Origin: Fragilariopsis cylindrus CCMP1102
Lineage: Eukaryota > Bacillariophyta > Bacillariophyceae > Bacillariales > Bacillariaceae
NCBI GenBank assembly: GCA_900095095.1
Contig: FMBT01000399.1
Coordinates: 62,001 to 126,000 of the forward strand
Length of the DNA stretch: 64,000 bases
Reading direction: 5' to 3'
In this document: positions 53,339-64,000 of the stretch, one piece after another
Layout: each line of letters begins with the position of its first letter
How positions within the stretch are numbered: the stretch's first letter is position 1
Position numbers and translations under genes: made by a program
Notes under the pieces: generated by a model
Databases searched by the model: none
Told to the model about the DNA's origin: nothing
Seen by the model: the letters and a program-made list of their open reading frames with translations, nothing else

Positions 53339-54130
53339 ATGATTAACTATCCTTCTTCGTCAAATATGACATTATCTTCTCCGTCATTTCCTTCTGATTC
53401 AAGAATTGCTACTGCTGCTTTTGATTCGCCAGCGTTACTGAAGAGCTATCGTCCTTCACCAACGTTGTCGTTGCCTTCTTCGTTATTTCCTTCTGGTGCT
53501 ACTGCTACTGCTACTATTGATCCACTAGAGATACTGAAGAAAGAACCTTCTTCGACAGCATTGTCATTATGTTCTCGATTATTTCCTTCTGGTACAACTG
53601 TTGCACGAAGAACATCAGTACGATTATTACCAATGGTTCCGTGAAAAGAAACGATATCACGTCATTCTATGACACAACAAGAAAAAAGCAACTGTTGGTT
53701 ACAAGTATATAAATTCTTGATGATCAAACAAACGAATCATATAATAATTAAACAGATTCATCAAGAAAGGAATCGTATGATAATGGAACAAGTTGATGAA
53801 TTTGGTCAATGTTTATTGGATAATACTCACGATAGTGTGCATGGTCATCCCCATTCCCATAATACTAAGTCCTCATTATGTTTTCGTGGATTAGAATGGG
53901 GTATGGAATTCGAATCACTCCGTAAGAAATCTTTCAGATATGGTACATTAGAAGAAGTTTTTATTGAACAAGAAGCACACCATTTAGGGGATTATTATGA
54001 CGATGAAGCAATAGCCTATGCATACTATAGTGTATCTAGTGAATGTCAGTACCGAGCAGAGCGGGTTGCAATACAAGATAAAAAAGAAATTGAAGATTAT
54101 ATTATGTATGTTGATTATGAAGCAATTTAA
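53339..54130 (+). CDS. Diatom 'RGLE'-type protein of unknown function, with in-frame TGA
   Basis: One frame from the ATG at 53339 to the stop at 54130, interrupted only by TGA at 53642-53644. Before it: a Ser/Pro/Thr/Ala-rich N-terminus with two similar units (PSLFPSG and CSRLFPSG) and the basic RRTSVRLLP. After it: SRHSMTQQEKSNCWLQ, LCFRGLEWGMEFE, TLEEVFIEQEAHHLGDYYDD and EAIAYAYYSVSSECQYRAER. I recall the combination 'V-R-x-x-P ... M-T-x-x-E-K-x-x-x-W ... RGLE ... E-x-Q-x-x-x ... D-E-x-I-A' from large families of uncharacterised diatom proteins. The 8 or so residues around the TGA look additional compared with that pattern. Either the gene is interrupted, the base call is wrong, or 53669-54130 (153 residues) is translated alone. 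Confidence 0.6.
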
Positions 54131-54292
54131 TCATTTCGTATGAACGGCAATCAACATAACAAAAACGATCCCATAGTGAGGATAAACTAGACTAGAAGTA
54201 GAAACATTTTTGAAAGCTATAGATATATTTTTCTGATACAAGTTTAGTACATTACAATAAAATATGTCTTTCTAATTATTTTTATTTCAGTC

Positions 54293-55375
54293 TTAGTTTT
54301 TATCGTTATCATCGTCGTCGTCATCATCTTCGTCATCGTCATCATCATCGTCATCATCTTCGTCATCATCTTCGTCGGTTTGGAAAAAGGTATAACTAAG
54401 AGTAACATCAGTTACGTATGATACTTGTGGATCGTCTAACATATCTGGATCAATAAAGAAGAATACTGGCATATCAACAGTTTCACCGGGTAGGAGACGT
54501 TGTTCCTCGAAACAGAAACATTGGATTTTTTGGAAATATAAACCCATTTTCGGCGGGTAGACATTATAGGTAGCAACACCAGTTATAGCTTTATCAGATC
54601 GGTTCTTAACACGGAAAAATGACAATGCAGTTTCACCGGGTACCACTTTTACATCCAACGTAACCGGTGTAAACTCCCAGGGCATAATATCATTCACAGT
54701 GGTATCGAATCGTATTGTCACTAAATTCGCATCTTTCACGGGTCGTAATGTTGCTAATCGTTGTGCAGCATCTTCATCGGTCCAGGTATGTACCCGTACG
54801 CCGGATCCTGGTTTTTCTTTTGGTAGTAAATATTGGATAAATGATCGGAATAAATTCTCTACCATGGTTTCTTCTTGCTGCTGACCATCAAAATTTACTC
54901 TTTGTGTTGTTCCACCAAATCCTGTGGCTTGACAAAAAACTTTATATAAAGGAACAGATGCGTATGTTGCACCCAATGCACCAACTACGATTGCTGTCAT
55001 ATACCATGCAACTTGTACATTGCGTTCTTCGATTGTCACAGGAACCTTCCGTATCTTCTTTTTTCTTCTTAGAGTGAACCAGGATGGGAATGAGAAGGAT
55101 CCTTCACGTTTTTTACGATAATAATCGAAGGATCGATTTTGAGCACTACTACTACTATTTGCACGGCGACCTCCTCCTCGTCCTTTTGTTGATAGCGATG
55201 ATGCAACCTCATCCACCAAACCACGTCTACTTGAATTACAACAAGATAATGTTCCAGTAGTTTTAGTTCTACTTGTACTAGCAGCAACACCCCTTGATAA
55301 CGCCGATGATGACGACGACGACCGCAGAGCTGCTTGGCGATAAATCATCCCCGACGACTTAATAAGAACAGACAT
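54293..55375 (-). CDS. COX11: Cytochrome c oxidase copper chaperone COX11
   Basis: Single exon of 360 residues. COX11 is an inner-membrane protein whose intermembrane-space domain delivers copper to the CuB site of Cox1. Residues 1-110 form a Ser/Arg-rich mitochondrial leader; a membrane helix lies at about 126-145 (AWYMTAIVVGALGATYASVP), followed by the family motif PLYKVFCQATGFGGTTQRVN. The Ig-like domain has VRFDTTVNDIMPWEFTPVT-like strands, ATYNVYPPKMGLYFQKIQ, the copper-binding CFCF at about 287-290 and PVFFFIDPDMLDDP. All key residues are present. Unusual points: a roughly 35-residue helical insertion after RVNFDGQ and a C-terminal tail of about 35 almost purely Asp/Glu residues after the domain ends at SYTFFQTDE. 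Convergent with the RGLE gene, 162 bp away. Confidence 0.94.
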   Translation of the reverse strand: MSVLIKSSGMIYRQAALRSSSSSSALSRGVAASTSRTKTTGTLSCCNSSRRGLVDEVASSLSTKGRGGGRRANSSSSAQNRSFDYYRKKREGSFSFPSWFTLRRKKKIRKVPVTIEERNVQVAWYMTAIVVGALGATYASVPLYKVFCQATGFGGTTQRVNFDGQQQEETMVENLFRSFIQYLLPKEKPGSGVRVHTWTDEDAAQRLATLRPVKDANLVTIRFDTTVNDIMPWEFTPVTLDVKVVPGETALSFFRVKNRSDKAITGVATYNVYPPKMGLYFQKIQCFCFEEQRLLPGETVDMPVFFFIDPDMLDDPQVSYVTDVTLSYTFFQTDEDDDEDDDDDDDDDEDDDDDDDNDKN

Positions 55376-57012
55376 ATTGATAGATTTTTGATACCGTTAT
55401 TATCGTAGACGCAATTCTTCGACGAGCAATATTTTCGGGGTTGTCGTGTTGATTTATTAATTTCTTTTATTTCTTTATATGAATAGCCTGTGGGTTACAC
55501 CATCGTTGATTGCATGATTGTATGTTCGTTTTAAGAATGTGTCTTTCACAACAATTTTGATTTCAATCTGGCTGTACACCTTCCATTCGGTTCAAACACG
55601 TGTTTTTAATCGATTCGAGTCGTGCGTGAAGTGCCTACACTGCGCAGAAGATACGGTATACGGTATACCGGTATGGGGTTCATTCATGTAGGAATGATAG
55701 CATTAGCTTGATGTATCATATTATATTTCTTGGATTATTTATAGTAGAAAGCAATACCTTAGTACTAACATTAGTATCCTTCTTGGATGCTTGTCCTTCA
55801 TGATCAGTAATATCCATACACACTCACTTGTTTGACCTTTCAACCATTCATTGCACTAGATATGCCTTCTTCACTTCATTCCCTGCCTGTTGATGTTACA
55901 ACATTGAAGGAGGAGCGGAGTCTGCCAAAACTAACTATCATCATCATCATCAGAGACAATCTTAGAAGGTCCTGAAATGCAGATGCTAAGGTAAATCCAG
56001 TTGTAGTGATCATCATCTCTTTCAGATGTCAATTAATTTGTGTCCCTTTGAGGTCAGATAATGTCTTGTAGTTCATACTATACTGTTGGTGTGTTTCAGT
56101 TGTTGTTGTCGTTGTTGTTCTGTATTTTCTTTTCTTCTAGGTTTCAATGTTGTTGCTGCATTTTCTATGCTACCCCAACTTATGTTGAAAGATGTGGTAG
56201 GTATATATATATATATGGCTCCAAGTTGTATCAGTTCCATGGATAGTCTAATATATTGCTCCTCTTTATTCCACTTCCTATGGTTGAGCTCGGATGGTAC
56301 TCTATTATTAGTTTAGATTGATGAGATGAGAGATACATTATTTCTTTATGATAACCTTATTATTTAGTCTCTCTTTTTTGATATTCATCTTTTAGCTCTC
56401 AAATCGATTGGTATCCTGGCGTGTAATCAAACCAGTGATATACTAGTACTCTGATTGCTCCAGCCGATTTAATAAGGACAATACAAATAATAATGGATAA
56501 AGTTCTTATTATTATATAAAGATATAATTACTAGTTTATTATAGTACTAGTACACACATCATCTTCAACGCGTTATGTTTCTAGTGCGCGCGGCTACCGG
56601 GCAACCGTTATTTGATCCTCTTTTTTACACACGTTACAATACGTTACAGATCGCCAAACTTCGAGGTTTTTTACTCCATAATTGATTTCCAACAGACTCC
56701 GAAGATAAAAACGTCAAGCCCAAGACATTCTATGTGATTGTGCACGGTAAGAATGCCTACTGGAAGTACAGTATGTGAAATCGTCAAGCACAAAAATACC
56801 ACAGATACCAAAACTGCCTTCTCAAATCAAAGAAAAAAACACCTACTGTATCACATCATCGAAGTTCTCTTTCAACAAACAACTTATATTGTTCATACCT
56901 ACTGTATCACTCCCCACATTCATTCCTAATAAAGACTCCACATCACATCTCTTGGTGATAATATAATACCATAGACGAAGAATCGATACAACAACAACAA
57001 CAACAACAAACA
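55376..57012. other. Divergent spacer between COX11 and UBE2S
   Basis: About 1.6 kb without a credible gene. Contains a TACGGTATACGGTATACCGGTAT-like palindromic patch near 55653-55674, a GTTGTTGTCG repeat near 56100 and an AT dinucleotide run at 56201-56216. The last part, with CAACAA repeats to 57010, is the probable UBE2S 5' UTR. Confidence 0.4.
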
Positions 57013-57939
57013 ATGTCTTCATCTAGTATTGGTAGCAGCAGCATCGCTCGAGGCGCGTCGTTGTATCGACCATATAGTCGATCGAGTAGTACAAGTAGTA
57101 TCAGTTCAATTGAGAATTTACCACCACGGACCCTTGCAAGAGTATCGAAAGAGGTCCGTGATCTAATGAGATCTCCACCTGAAGGTATTAATTTAGTTGT
57201 GGATAATGAAACGGGACTACCAGCAAGCTTGGGTGAAATAGTGGTAAGTTTACTTCTTGATGTATTTCAAATTCTTTCCTCTGTCAAGCGCGGAAAAACT
57301 CTCGAAAAGAGAAACGGGATCGAAATAATATCTCATATCTATTTTCTATCTCATAATCGCTGTTGCTTCTTTCCCTATCAGGCCGAAATTGAAGGACCAC
57401 AAGGAACACCATACGAGAAACGATTCTTTCGTCTAAAATTAGTGCTAGGTGCTGAATTTCCAACGGCTCCACCCCGCGGATTCTTTTTAACTAAAATTTA
57501 TCATCCCAATGTTGATATGAGTACTGGTGCTATCTGTGTGAATACGTTGAAAAGAGATTGGTCACCAGAAACTACATTCTCTTATATTTTAAGTGTCATC
57601 CGTTGTCTATTAATTAATCCCTTTCCGGAAAGTAGTTTGAATGATGAGGCTGGGAAATTGTTTATGGGAAGTTATGATGAATATTCCAAAAGAGCGAGTC
57701 TTATGGCTGACGTCCACGGCCGGCCGCATTCTTCCAATGCTATGCCTGAAGGGGATGATGAATCAGATGGACGTACTGACTCTCCTACGAAACGAAAATC
57801 ACGAATGGAACCGGGTATGAATCCTCTTGCAAGTAAAAATTCTAACAGTATTTCATCTTCCAACGGGGGTGGTAAGCTTGGTTCGAAGCAAGCAAGTGGT
57901 AGAAGAATGAGTAAGAAAAAGAGTCTCAAGCGACTGTAA
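57013..57939 (+). CDS. UBE2S: Ubiquitin-conjugating enzyme E2 S
   Basis: Two exons, 57013-57243 and 57382-57939 (GTAAGT...TCAG, phase 0); 262 residues, against 222 in human. UBE2S extends Lys11-linked ubiquitin chains on APC/C substrates to drive mitotic exit. The UBC fold runs from about residue 34: ENLPPRTLARVSKEV, SPPEGINLV, then AEIEGPQGTPYEKRFFRLKL, FPTAPPRGFFLTKIYHPNV, with the catalytic Cys in GAICVNTLKRDW and LLINPFPESSLNDEAGKL. A Ser/Gly/Lys-rich linker leads to the extreme C-terminus KSLKRL, which resembles the human tail ending in ALRRL that docks on the APC/C. The 138-bp intron has no stop in frame, so an unspliced message would insert 46 residues inside the UBC fold; splicing gives the family-like sequence. 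Confidence 0.93.
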   Translation: MSSSSIGSSSIARGASLYRPYSRSSSTSSISSIENLPPRTLARVSKEVRDLMRSPPEGINLVVDNETGLPASLGEIVVSLLLDVFQILSSVKRGKTLEKRNGIEIISHIYFLSHNRCCFFPYQAEIEGPQGTPYEKRFFRLKLVLGAEFPTAPPRGFFLTKIYHPNVDMSTGAICVNTLKRDWSPETTFSYILSVIRCLLINPFPESSLNDEAGKLFMGSYDEYSKRASLMADVHGRPHSSNAMPEGDDESDGRTDSPTKRKSRMEPGMNPLASKNSNSISSSNGGGKLGSKQASGRRMSKKKSLKRL

Positions 57940-58432
57940 TGGTATGTAATGTCAGTCAGTCACTTCAATACAATATATCAAATTTAAAGAAGACTTGCAA
58001 ATTTAAATATTTGTATGGAATTGAATTGAATTGGATTGGATTGCTTTGGGAAGGAAATGTATATTACAGTGACATCAGAACGTTTGTTTGAGCTGCCAAT
58101 GAAATGAATGAGAGTTAATAATAGACCATCAGATCATATCAATTATGGCAACGGACATTATTATTGAATGGGTTAATTAAATAAATAATATCGCTTTTAA
58201 CAAATATATAAATCTCCTTCTGTCTCTACTACGTAAATTCTACAGAGTTCTTTCCACTTTTACATTCCATTAGCTTTATCAGATATTTTATTGAGTAGCC
58301 GTAAGCCAAAGATCCTTCCGCATCTCTCCAATAATAAAACTTTTTAATACCATGAATTATATTTCCAATAAGTACTGCACTTGTATGTCTAGCCAATGAT
58401 TCAGGGTGCCAAAAAAAAGGTATAGCAACTAT

Positions 58433-58468
58433 GCTCTCTCTCTCTCTCTCTGTCTCTCTTTCTTTCTT

Positions 58469-58503
<35 letters not shown>
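58433..58503. repeat. CT dinucleotide microsatellite
   Basis: About 70 bp of CTCTCT with an internal TTTC segment. An Arg-Glu repeat ORF on the minus strand through it is spurious. Confidence 0.93.
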
Positions 58504-58505
<2 letters not shown>

Positions 58506-60028
58506 CACACACATACACACGCACAATATTACTATTGTCTTTTTAATGTTTTGTGCCCAGTATAGCGCCTACCTACGCAAATCCATATCTTTCAATCATT
58601 AGGTTGATTTTATCATAGCATGCACTGTACCTATAATGTTTATCATGTCATTCCCAACTGGAGACAGGCTTAAAGTTGGACAGATGATGCCTTTTTATTT
58701 ATCTTCGCTCACTTTTAGACACAGATAGTGCAGCAACATTTGTTTGTGTTGTGCTGGTGAAGATCTGAAGTAACTGCTAAGCTAATGCAATAATAAATAC
58801 CAATAACTAAGGATTTGGCATGCAGTGTCAAAAACAAGGAAAAGGTTGAAATTTGTGGGGATTAATTTGGTCCACATTGTGGGATTTTCTATGGTGGAAT
58901 GCATATATAATAATAAACTATAATTACCATATTATTATTACTATCTCTCTTATTATTGTGCTGGTATATATGGTTTCAGTTGGGACTGGACCATATTAAA
59001 AGTTTCCAACCAAATGAAAAGTCAGTGTGTTATATCATCAAATGCTGGTCTGGGTATCAAAAAGCAGTTAGGTGTATGTTCCTTCTTCTATTCTCCAATT
59101 GAGTATCATCTTCTTCATTCCTGCATTTGTCTTGTGTTAGTATTTCCTGTTGTGGCCTCAATGGCTCATTGTTGCATTAGTTTTACTCCTGTATTGAGGT
59201 AAGGGTTTTGTTGTTGGTGGGTTATTTGGTTCCCTGACTGTTAGTCTTGTTTACCGGTGTCCTATTCTGATAATATAATATAGAGATTGGTTACATGGTC
59301 TTGTATTGGTGATAGTATGATAATTGTAAGCTTACTAGCTATTAGAGATGCCTCCATTGTATTGGATGTATCTCTATATCTAGCCATTATTAGAATGAAT
59401 CGTTTGCAAGTCATTTGTGAATCAATCTAGTTTTAGTCACATTATGCACTACACAAAGTCCTTCTAATGCCACACTTTGTTTGTGTGTGTGCATTTGGAA
59501 TGAATGAAGAATGTTCCATTCAATGTCACTGTAGCATTGTCATTGAAGTCTGGCTGTAGTTGAAGAAGAACCCAAATAATTGACTGTATGCTGATACAAT
59601 AAGCATCTTTTATCTCAACAAGAGATACTACGTTTTTGGTGCCGATTCTCCATTTAATTCTAGACATGCAGCATATTATTGTCTGTGTCATTAACTTCAC
59701 AGCACTTCCTGTCATCTTATCTAAGCCAATCCAACATGTATTATTATTTGTTTCTGCTGATAGTTGGCACCCTCCTGTCAAGTGGCAAAAATTTGCTGTT
59801 GCTGCAAATATTGCTGTAAAATCTGCATCATCATTCTCATCTGCTGGTCAAAATAACGGTGCTTGTATTGATTCACATACTTGCTCATTTTTTGCTTCCT
59901 TTAAGGAGCCAATTGAATCATTTTATTTGTTCTCCTCCTGCTGAGACTTTAAGAATTCATTGATTGACAATTGACAGGGTCCAGTCTCATGCATCAACAT
60001 GACTGCATGAGGTTGACATTTCTCATTT

Positions 60029-60171
60029 GGGGCACTCTATACGGCAATGTGGACGGATATTAAATTCCAGCAAACCAGATCTGTTCTAAAACACATCCAA
60101 TAATATGATAAATGTTATTGTGATTGTAAACTGCTAGAAATCCCATCCGTATTGCTGGTACAGAGTGCCCC
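60029..60171. repeat. MITE-like 143-bp element with 14-bp inverted ends
   Basis: GGGGCACTCTATAC at 60029-60042 is inverted at 60158-60171 with one mismatch, and the inner sequence (GGCAATGTGGACGGATAT versus the inverted ATCCCATCCGTATTGC) pairs imperfectly. No clear target duplication. Confidence 0.6.
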
Positions 60172-61344
60172 AAAACACTCTCTTGATGAATAAAAACAGC
60201 TCCTTCTTTACTGCGCACACTTTACACAGAGTAACTTGTACTTTTACATGCATTTTGGAGCAACAGCCAGTCATCAATCAATCAATCAATCAATCGATAG
60301 ACGGCAACAGACAAGACTTGGTGGCATCCTATTAATGCCTTCAAGATGATGTGAGGGATAATGGAGATGATGGTCCGCCCAGCGGCATGGAGGTGAACAG
60401 CAGCTGTTGTTGTTACTTATTTGGTGGGAGTTAATTCTACAGAGAAACAGGATTTTCTTTTCTTGAAAAACCACGTCAAACATACCCATTAATAATGGAT
60501 CCCCTTTCAAGGCTCTAATAATAAAACCAAACCACTATTAATACTTAATAATATAACAACAAGAGACCACACTCTATCTTGGCAAATTTCTTCTCATTAT
60601 TTCTACACAGGTCTCTTGTTGTTGTGACATTTCAAAATTTGACTTCATATCCATTTGCACCTACATTATTGGTTCTATTCCTGAATTCTTCTCCCCCAGT
60701 GATGATATGCACGTTATATTTGAACTGGTATGTTGCTCTCATCAGCTGTGATGTGGTTCTTTTTTAGATGTACCATTGGTGTAACAATACATGCCATCAT
60801 ATTAAAGGTACGGAGTTGGTATACTGCTGTATCCATACTATTCCCTCCAAATTTCACCTTTCAGCCTTGAAATAGCATGTAATCATAAAAATAAGCAGCA
60901 TAATATTTAATTGTAATTACAACTAGTTTTTCGAACACTAGGTATTATTTCTTTTTCTTTTTGGTGTTGGTGTTGGTGTTGCTGTTGCTGTAGGCATTGT
61001 AAAATCTTAATGGAGTGGCCAATATGGATGTGATTGCTGGTGTTGTGGCTCTTGGAGACAATGATATGTAGCACAGCTGATAAGTTTCACAAACAATCGA
61101 TGATTGTTGAAACGGGTTCAGTATCAAATAGGATTTGATATTCAGACAATCTTACTCTTCGGTCTTGTAAGATTCTGCTATGACGGTAAGAAAAGATACT
61201 CTCGATTCTTATAGACTGGTTGCGATGTTCTACCAGGATACTCTCCCTTTTAGAATGCTGAAAGTTCTTCCGAACAATGTTCACTCTGTAAATGTAGATA
61301 TTTCTATTATCTTTCCAGACAACGATATGTTCAAACGCAAAAGT

Positions 61345-61890
61345 TGTTATTAACACACTTGTTTAATTAGTCTATGGTTATTACAATTTCTCAACAATAA
61401 AAGACAGTAATTGTTCATTTCTCGTAATCGAGGTAATTCTGCTCTTTTCTTCGTATTTTAGTATTGCGGTTTCCAGTAACCTTGCATACAACTTTCTGTT
61501 CCTAACTCACTTCGCCTCAATGCATATATATCGCATTAGCGGTTCAAAGGTGGACATCGACATCTGTTCGACTTCCATATGTATAACACTCTTCATAATC
61601 GTGTTCTATGTATTCGGACACTCTTCCTAATCGTGTTCCGATTTGTATAAATATACCTAAGCACTTCTCTTATTTGCGCTCGGTTCCAATTGCTTCGACA
61701 ACTGCTTCGACAGTCACTTCAACTCCAACAGTACGATGTTGGCTTTTAGCTAACTTTCGGTTCTCTTTTATCTCAATAATGCATACACGTGCATTCTCAC
61801 TCACTAATCTCATCGCGCTCGTATTTCTACTCCGCGGGGCTTATGTACGACATATGACTCCTACGCTTGAGTACTATGTATAATTTAACA
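61345..61890 (-). mobile_element. 3' LTR of the Copia element
   Basis: About 546 bp, beginning TGTTAAATTATA on the minus strand at 61890, directly after a purine-rich GGGGAG stretch (polypurine tract), and ending TTAATAACA at 61345. It has the TG...CA ends typical of LTRs. The pol stop codon lies just inside the LTR start. The outer 5 bp (AAAGT, 61340-61344) would be the target duplication, but the partner end is outside the window. Confidence 0.75.
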
Positions 61891-64000
61891 CTCCCCATTG
61901 ATCGTAACGATTTCATCTAACTCTGATTGAGTAATGTATCGATCGACTTCTAATGTATCATCAAAATACAGCGCGGCCGTGTTACCTCCAAAATGAAAGA
62001 TTGGACGGATCAACTCGTAAGTACTTTGGTAACCCCAATGTTTCGTAAGTATATCCGCGATATTACTTTCCGATTTGATATGTTGCAGATTAATGAAACC
62101 ACTTGCAATTAAGCTTCTAACAAAGTGAAATGACAGAATGTTATGTCGTTTATGTAACTTTGCGTCAGGTATGGTTGCACTATTAATCATAGCATCATTG
62201 TCTCCCCATGCGTAGTCTTCCTCACCCACTGGTACTCCAAGGTATCGTAGATACTGTCGGTGATCAATGATCTGTTCGAAACAAGTTCGACATGCTAGGA
62301 ATTCAGATCCGTATGTTGCAGTCTCTGTAGTAGATTGTTTCTTGGAATACCAATCGACTGGAGTCTTGTTGTAGAAATGAACTACGCCTGTAACTGCCTT
62401 TCCGGAGAGTACGTCATGCATTAGATTTGCATCGAAGTAATGGGTCAAAACGATTCGTTTTCCCAGTGGAGGCGGTGCATCTTTAGGGATGTCTTCAGTT
62501 GGGTTTCCATATACGGAATGGCTCCAATCGTAAGGTGGCATTGGTGGAGTACCGGAATAATCTGGTTCATCAACTCGAAAGCGTAGTTTGAAATGCCTGA
62601 ACTTGCATAAGAATCCGTAGATACGTTTGATTCTTTCAAGATGTCCTTTTCTTGGTTGAGCCCTGAAACTTGATAAGGTCATTACTGCCGATTGAATATC
62701 CCATCGTCCTATAGAGATTGCCCATTGCATAGCTCCTATTAATGATTGATATATCTCAATTCCGTCTTGATCAAGGAATGCGGTTGTATCAAGCTCTGGA
62801 TGGTCTCCTTTTACTAACGGCGATCTGTACTTCTGTTTAGGCAATTCCTTGAAGACTTGCTTGTAGGCATCTTCCATCTTATCGACGTACCGACCTGGGT
62901 TCATACATAGAACTCCATCAGAGTCTCTTTCAAATCCACATCCTAAGTGGAAGTTAACTTCTCCTGAACCTTTCAGTTTGAAGTTGTACGGTGCTGACGA
63001 CAGCTGCTCGAGGAACTCTAACGGGTTCTCCATAATAATGCATAGGTCATCGACATATGTGGCCACATATTCGTACACATCTCTTGTGGGACATTTTCTC
63101 ATGAAAATACTTGACTCGGCTTTAGATGGAAAGAATCCTAGGTCTCGTAGACAGTCAGATAGCAAAATGTTGAAAGCTTTTCCGCTAAGTCGTAGTCCGT
63201 AAAGAGCCTTATCGATGATAAGAAGGTTTCCTTGTAGCTCCCCAAATTCTGGCCCTGCTTTGATACATACCTTTTCTGTGGTCTTTGCTTCAAGATAAGC
63301 ATTTCCAATATCAGTAGCCCATGGAGTCATGTTGTTCAGCTCTCCTAAGAATATGCATGTACGTAAGCCACGTAATGAAACAACACCTGAGTAAACAGAT
63401 TCAAGAGGTACATCCGTTAGATTACCATTAGCTACAACTCGAGCCTTGTGTCTGCCATCGTGTTTCACATCAAAGATAGTATGAACCTGAATCTTTCGAT
63501 ATCCTTCTGGTATCTTTGCTTCGTTGAATTTACCCTTATTCTTGAATACTGCATAGTCGGTTAGTTGCGCATGTTCCAGTACATTTGCTTCTTGCCATTT
63601 ATGGTTTCCGTTCCTTTCGTCAAATTCAAGGGCTTCCTTGTAATTGCGTGGTATAGAGAATCCATACTTGTACTTCGGAGTAACACGGAAGGAACGTAGC
63701 TTGGCTTGTTTCACAAGTCGTCGAATATGCTGATCTCGGTTAGCAATTCTTTTAAAGCGTTTCCATCCCTCTAACTCAAGTAGGTCGTGTTTCTTGGCAT
63801 ATATAGCAAGATCAACTGGGATATCCTTAGCAAGGAAGTCCAATGGTTCAACCGAAACTGCTCCAGTTTCCCAAGCCGTCTTGACATTATAGTCACTCCC
63901 CATTCTTTCCTTGTGTCCCACAGGAGTATGCACGTGTCCTAATATAGTACGAAACTTCCAATGATGTCCGTCTTCATTGTTTTCTTCTCTTTCGATGTAA
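61885..64000 (-). mobile_element. Ty1/Copia retrotransposon, pol C-terminal part, continues past the right edge
   Basis: The visible pol frame is open from the window edge to 61885 and looks whole over this part, with no breaks seen. In order it carries a region typical of diatom Copia elements (WETGAVSVEPLDFLAK, YAKKHDLLELEGWKRFKR), reverse transcriptase (RVVANG, TPWATDIGNAYLEAKT, LYGLRLSGKAF, YVDD at about 63046-63057) and RNase H (FDANLMHD, KKQSTTETATYGSEF, HIKSESNIADILTKHWG). Gag, protease, integrase and the 5' LTR would lie beyond 64000. The open frame and intact 3' LTR suggest a young copy. Confidence 0.92.

Larger units (their letters stand above)
57940..61344. other. Gene-poor repeat-rich region
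   Basis: 3.4 kb with no credible host gene. It holds a TTGAATTGGATTGGATT repeat near 58019-58040, the CT microsatellite, a short antisense glutamine-rich coding remnant at about 59480-59920 that looks like a decayed mobile-element gene with several breaks, the small MITE-like palindrome, an AATC repeat near 60272-60294 and a GTTGGT repeat near 60963-60991. Confidence 0.45.

Noticed and set aside
57244-57381. Extra 46 residues in a continuous UBE2S reading frame
   Set aside because: Flanked by GTAAGT and TCAG and absent from the family; treated as an intron.
58229-58510. Arg-Glu repeat ORF
   Set aside because: Shadow of the CT microsatellite.
1-64000. tRNA, rRNA and snRNA genes
   Set aside because: No stretch with a convincing A/B-box and cloverleaf or other RNA signature was found by eye; short TTCGA-like matches lacked supporting stems.

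Overview
The window looks like nuclear DNA of a photosynthetic stramenopile, most likely a pennate diatom (a Fragilariopsis-like genome is my guess). The support is the AT-rich base composition, short GT-AG introns of about 85-290 bp, poly-Ser/Asn/Asp runs inside proteins, a giant PS-repeat protein with a Lys/Ser/Gly-rich silaffin-like segment, a diatom-type 'RGLE' protein and diatom-style Copia pol. No bacterial or organellar operons and no convincing tRNA or rRNA genes were seen.

Layout. 1-11.7 kb is a gene-dense housekeeping stretch: a partial unknown gene (-), a mitochondrial ATM1/ABCB7-type ABC transporter (+, 4 exons), a DFRP1/ZC3H15-like translation factor that lacks its usual zinc fingers (+, 4 exons including a 32-nt one), a small mitochondrial membrane protein (-), an F-box/discoidin-like protein (+) and a large dsRNA-binding protein with a GNAT-like tail (-). 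12.0-18.2 kb is a complete-looking P-superfamily DNA transposon with 31-bp perfect terminal inverted repeats, an 8-bp target duplication, two overlapping transposase ORFs and a 54-bp x 4 subterminal repeat. 18.7-26.1 kb holds a broken fragment of a PS-repeat gene and then a 2233-residue PS-repeat surface or biosilica-type protein built from two internal tandem-repeat blocks. 26.1-30.2 kb is a repeat graveyard (a Copia-like fossil and a foldback element).

30.2-57.9 kb is again gene-rich: VPS52 (GARP/EARP tethering), a two-GTPase-domain EngA/Der protein, a TLC-like membrane protein, two related single-pass LRR proteins flanking a PPR protein, a triose-phosphate-type translocator and RNase H2 subunit C, then a PCBP/NOVA-like triple-KH protein with two frame breaks, an RGLE protein with an in-frame TGA, the COX11 copper chaperone and UBE2S. 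57.9-64 kb is a repeat-rich desert ending in a Copia retrotransposon (3' LTR plus open RT/RNase H) that runs off the right edge.

Working together: ATM1, COX11, the PPR protein, the small TM protein and possibly Der point to mitochondrial or plastid biogenesis, but neighbouring genes are not an operon; clustering is probably incidental. Most genes sit in convergent or divergent pairs with short spacers.
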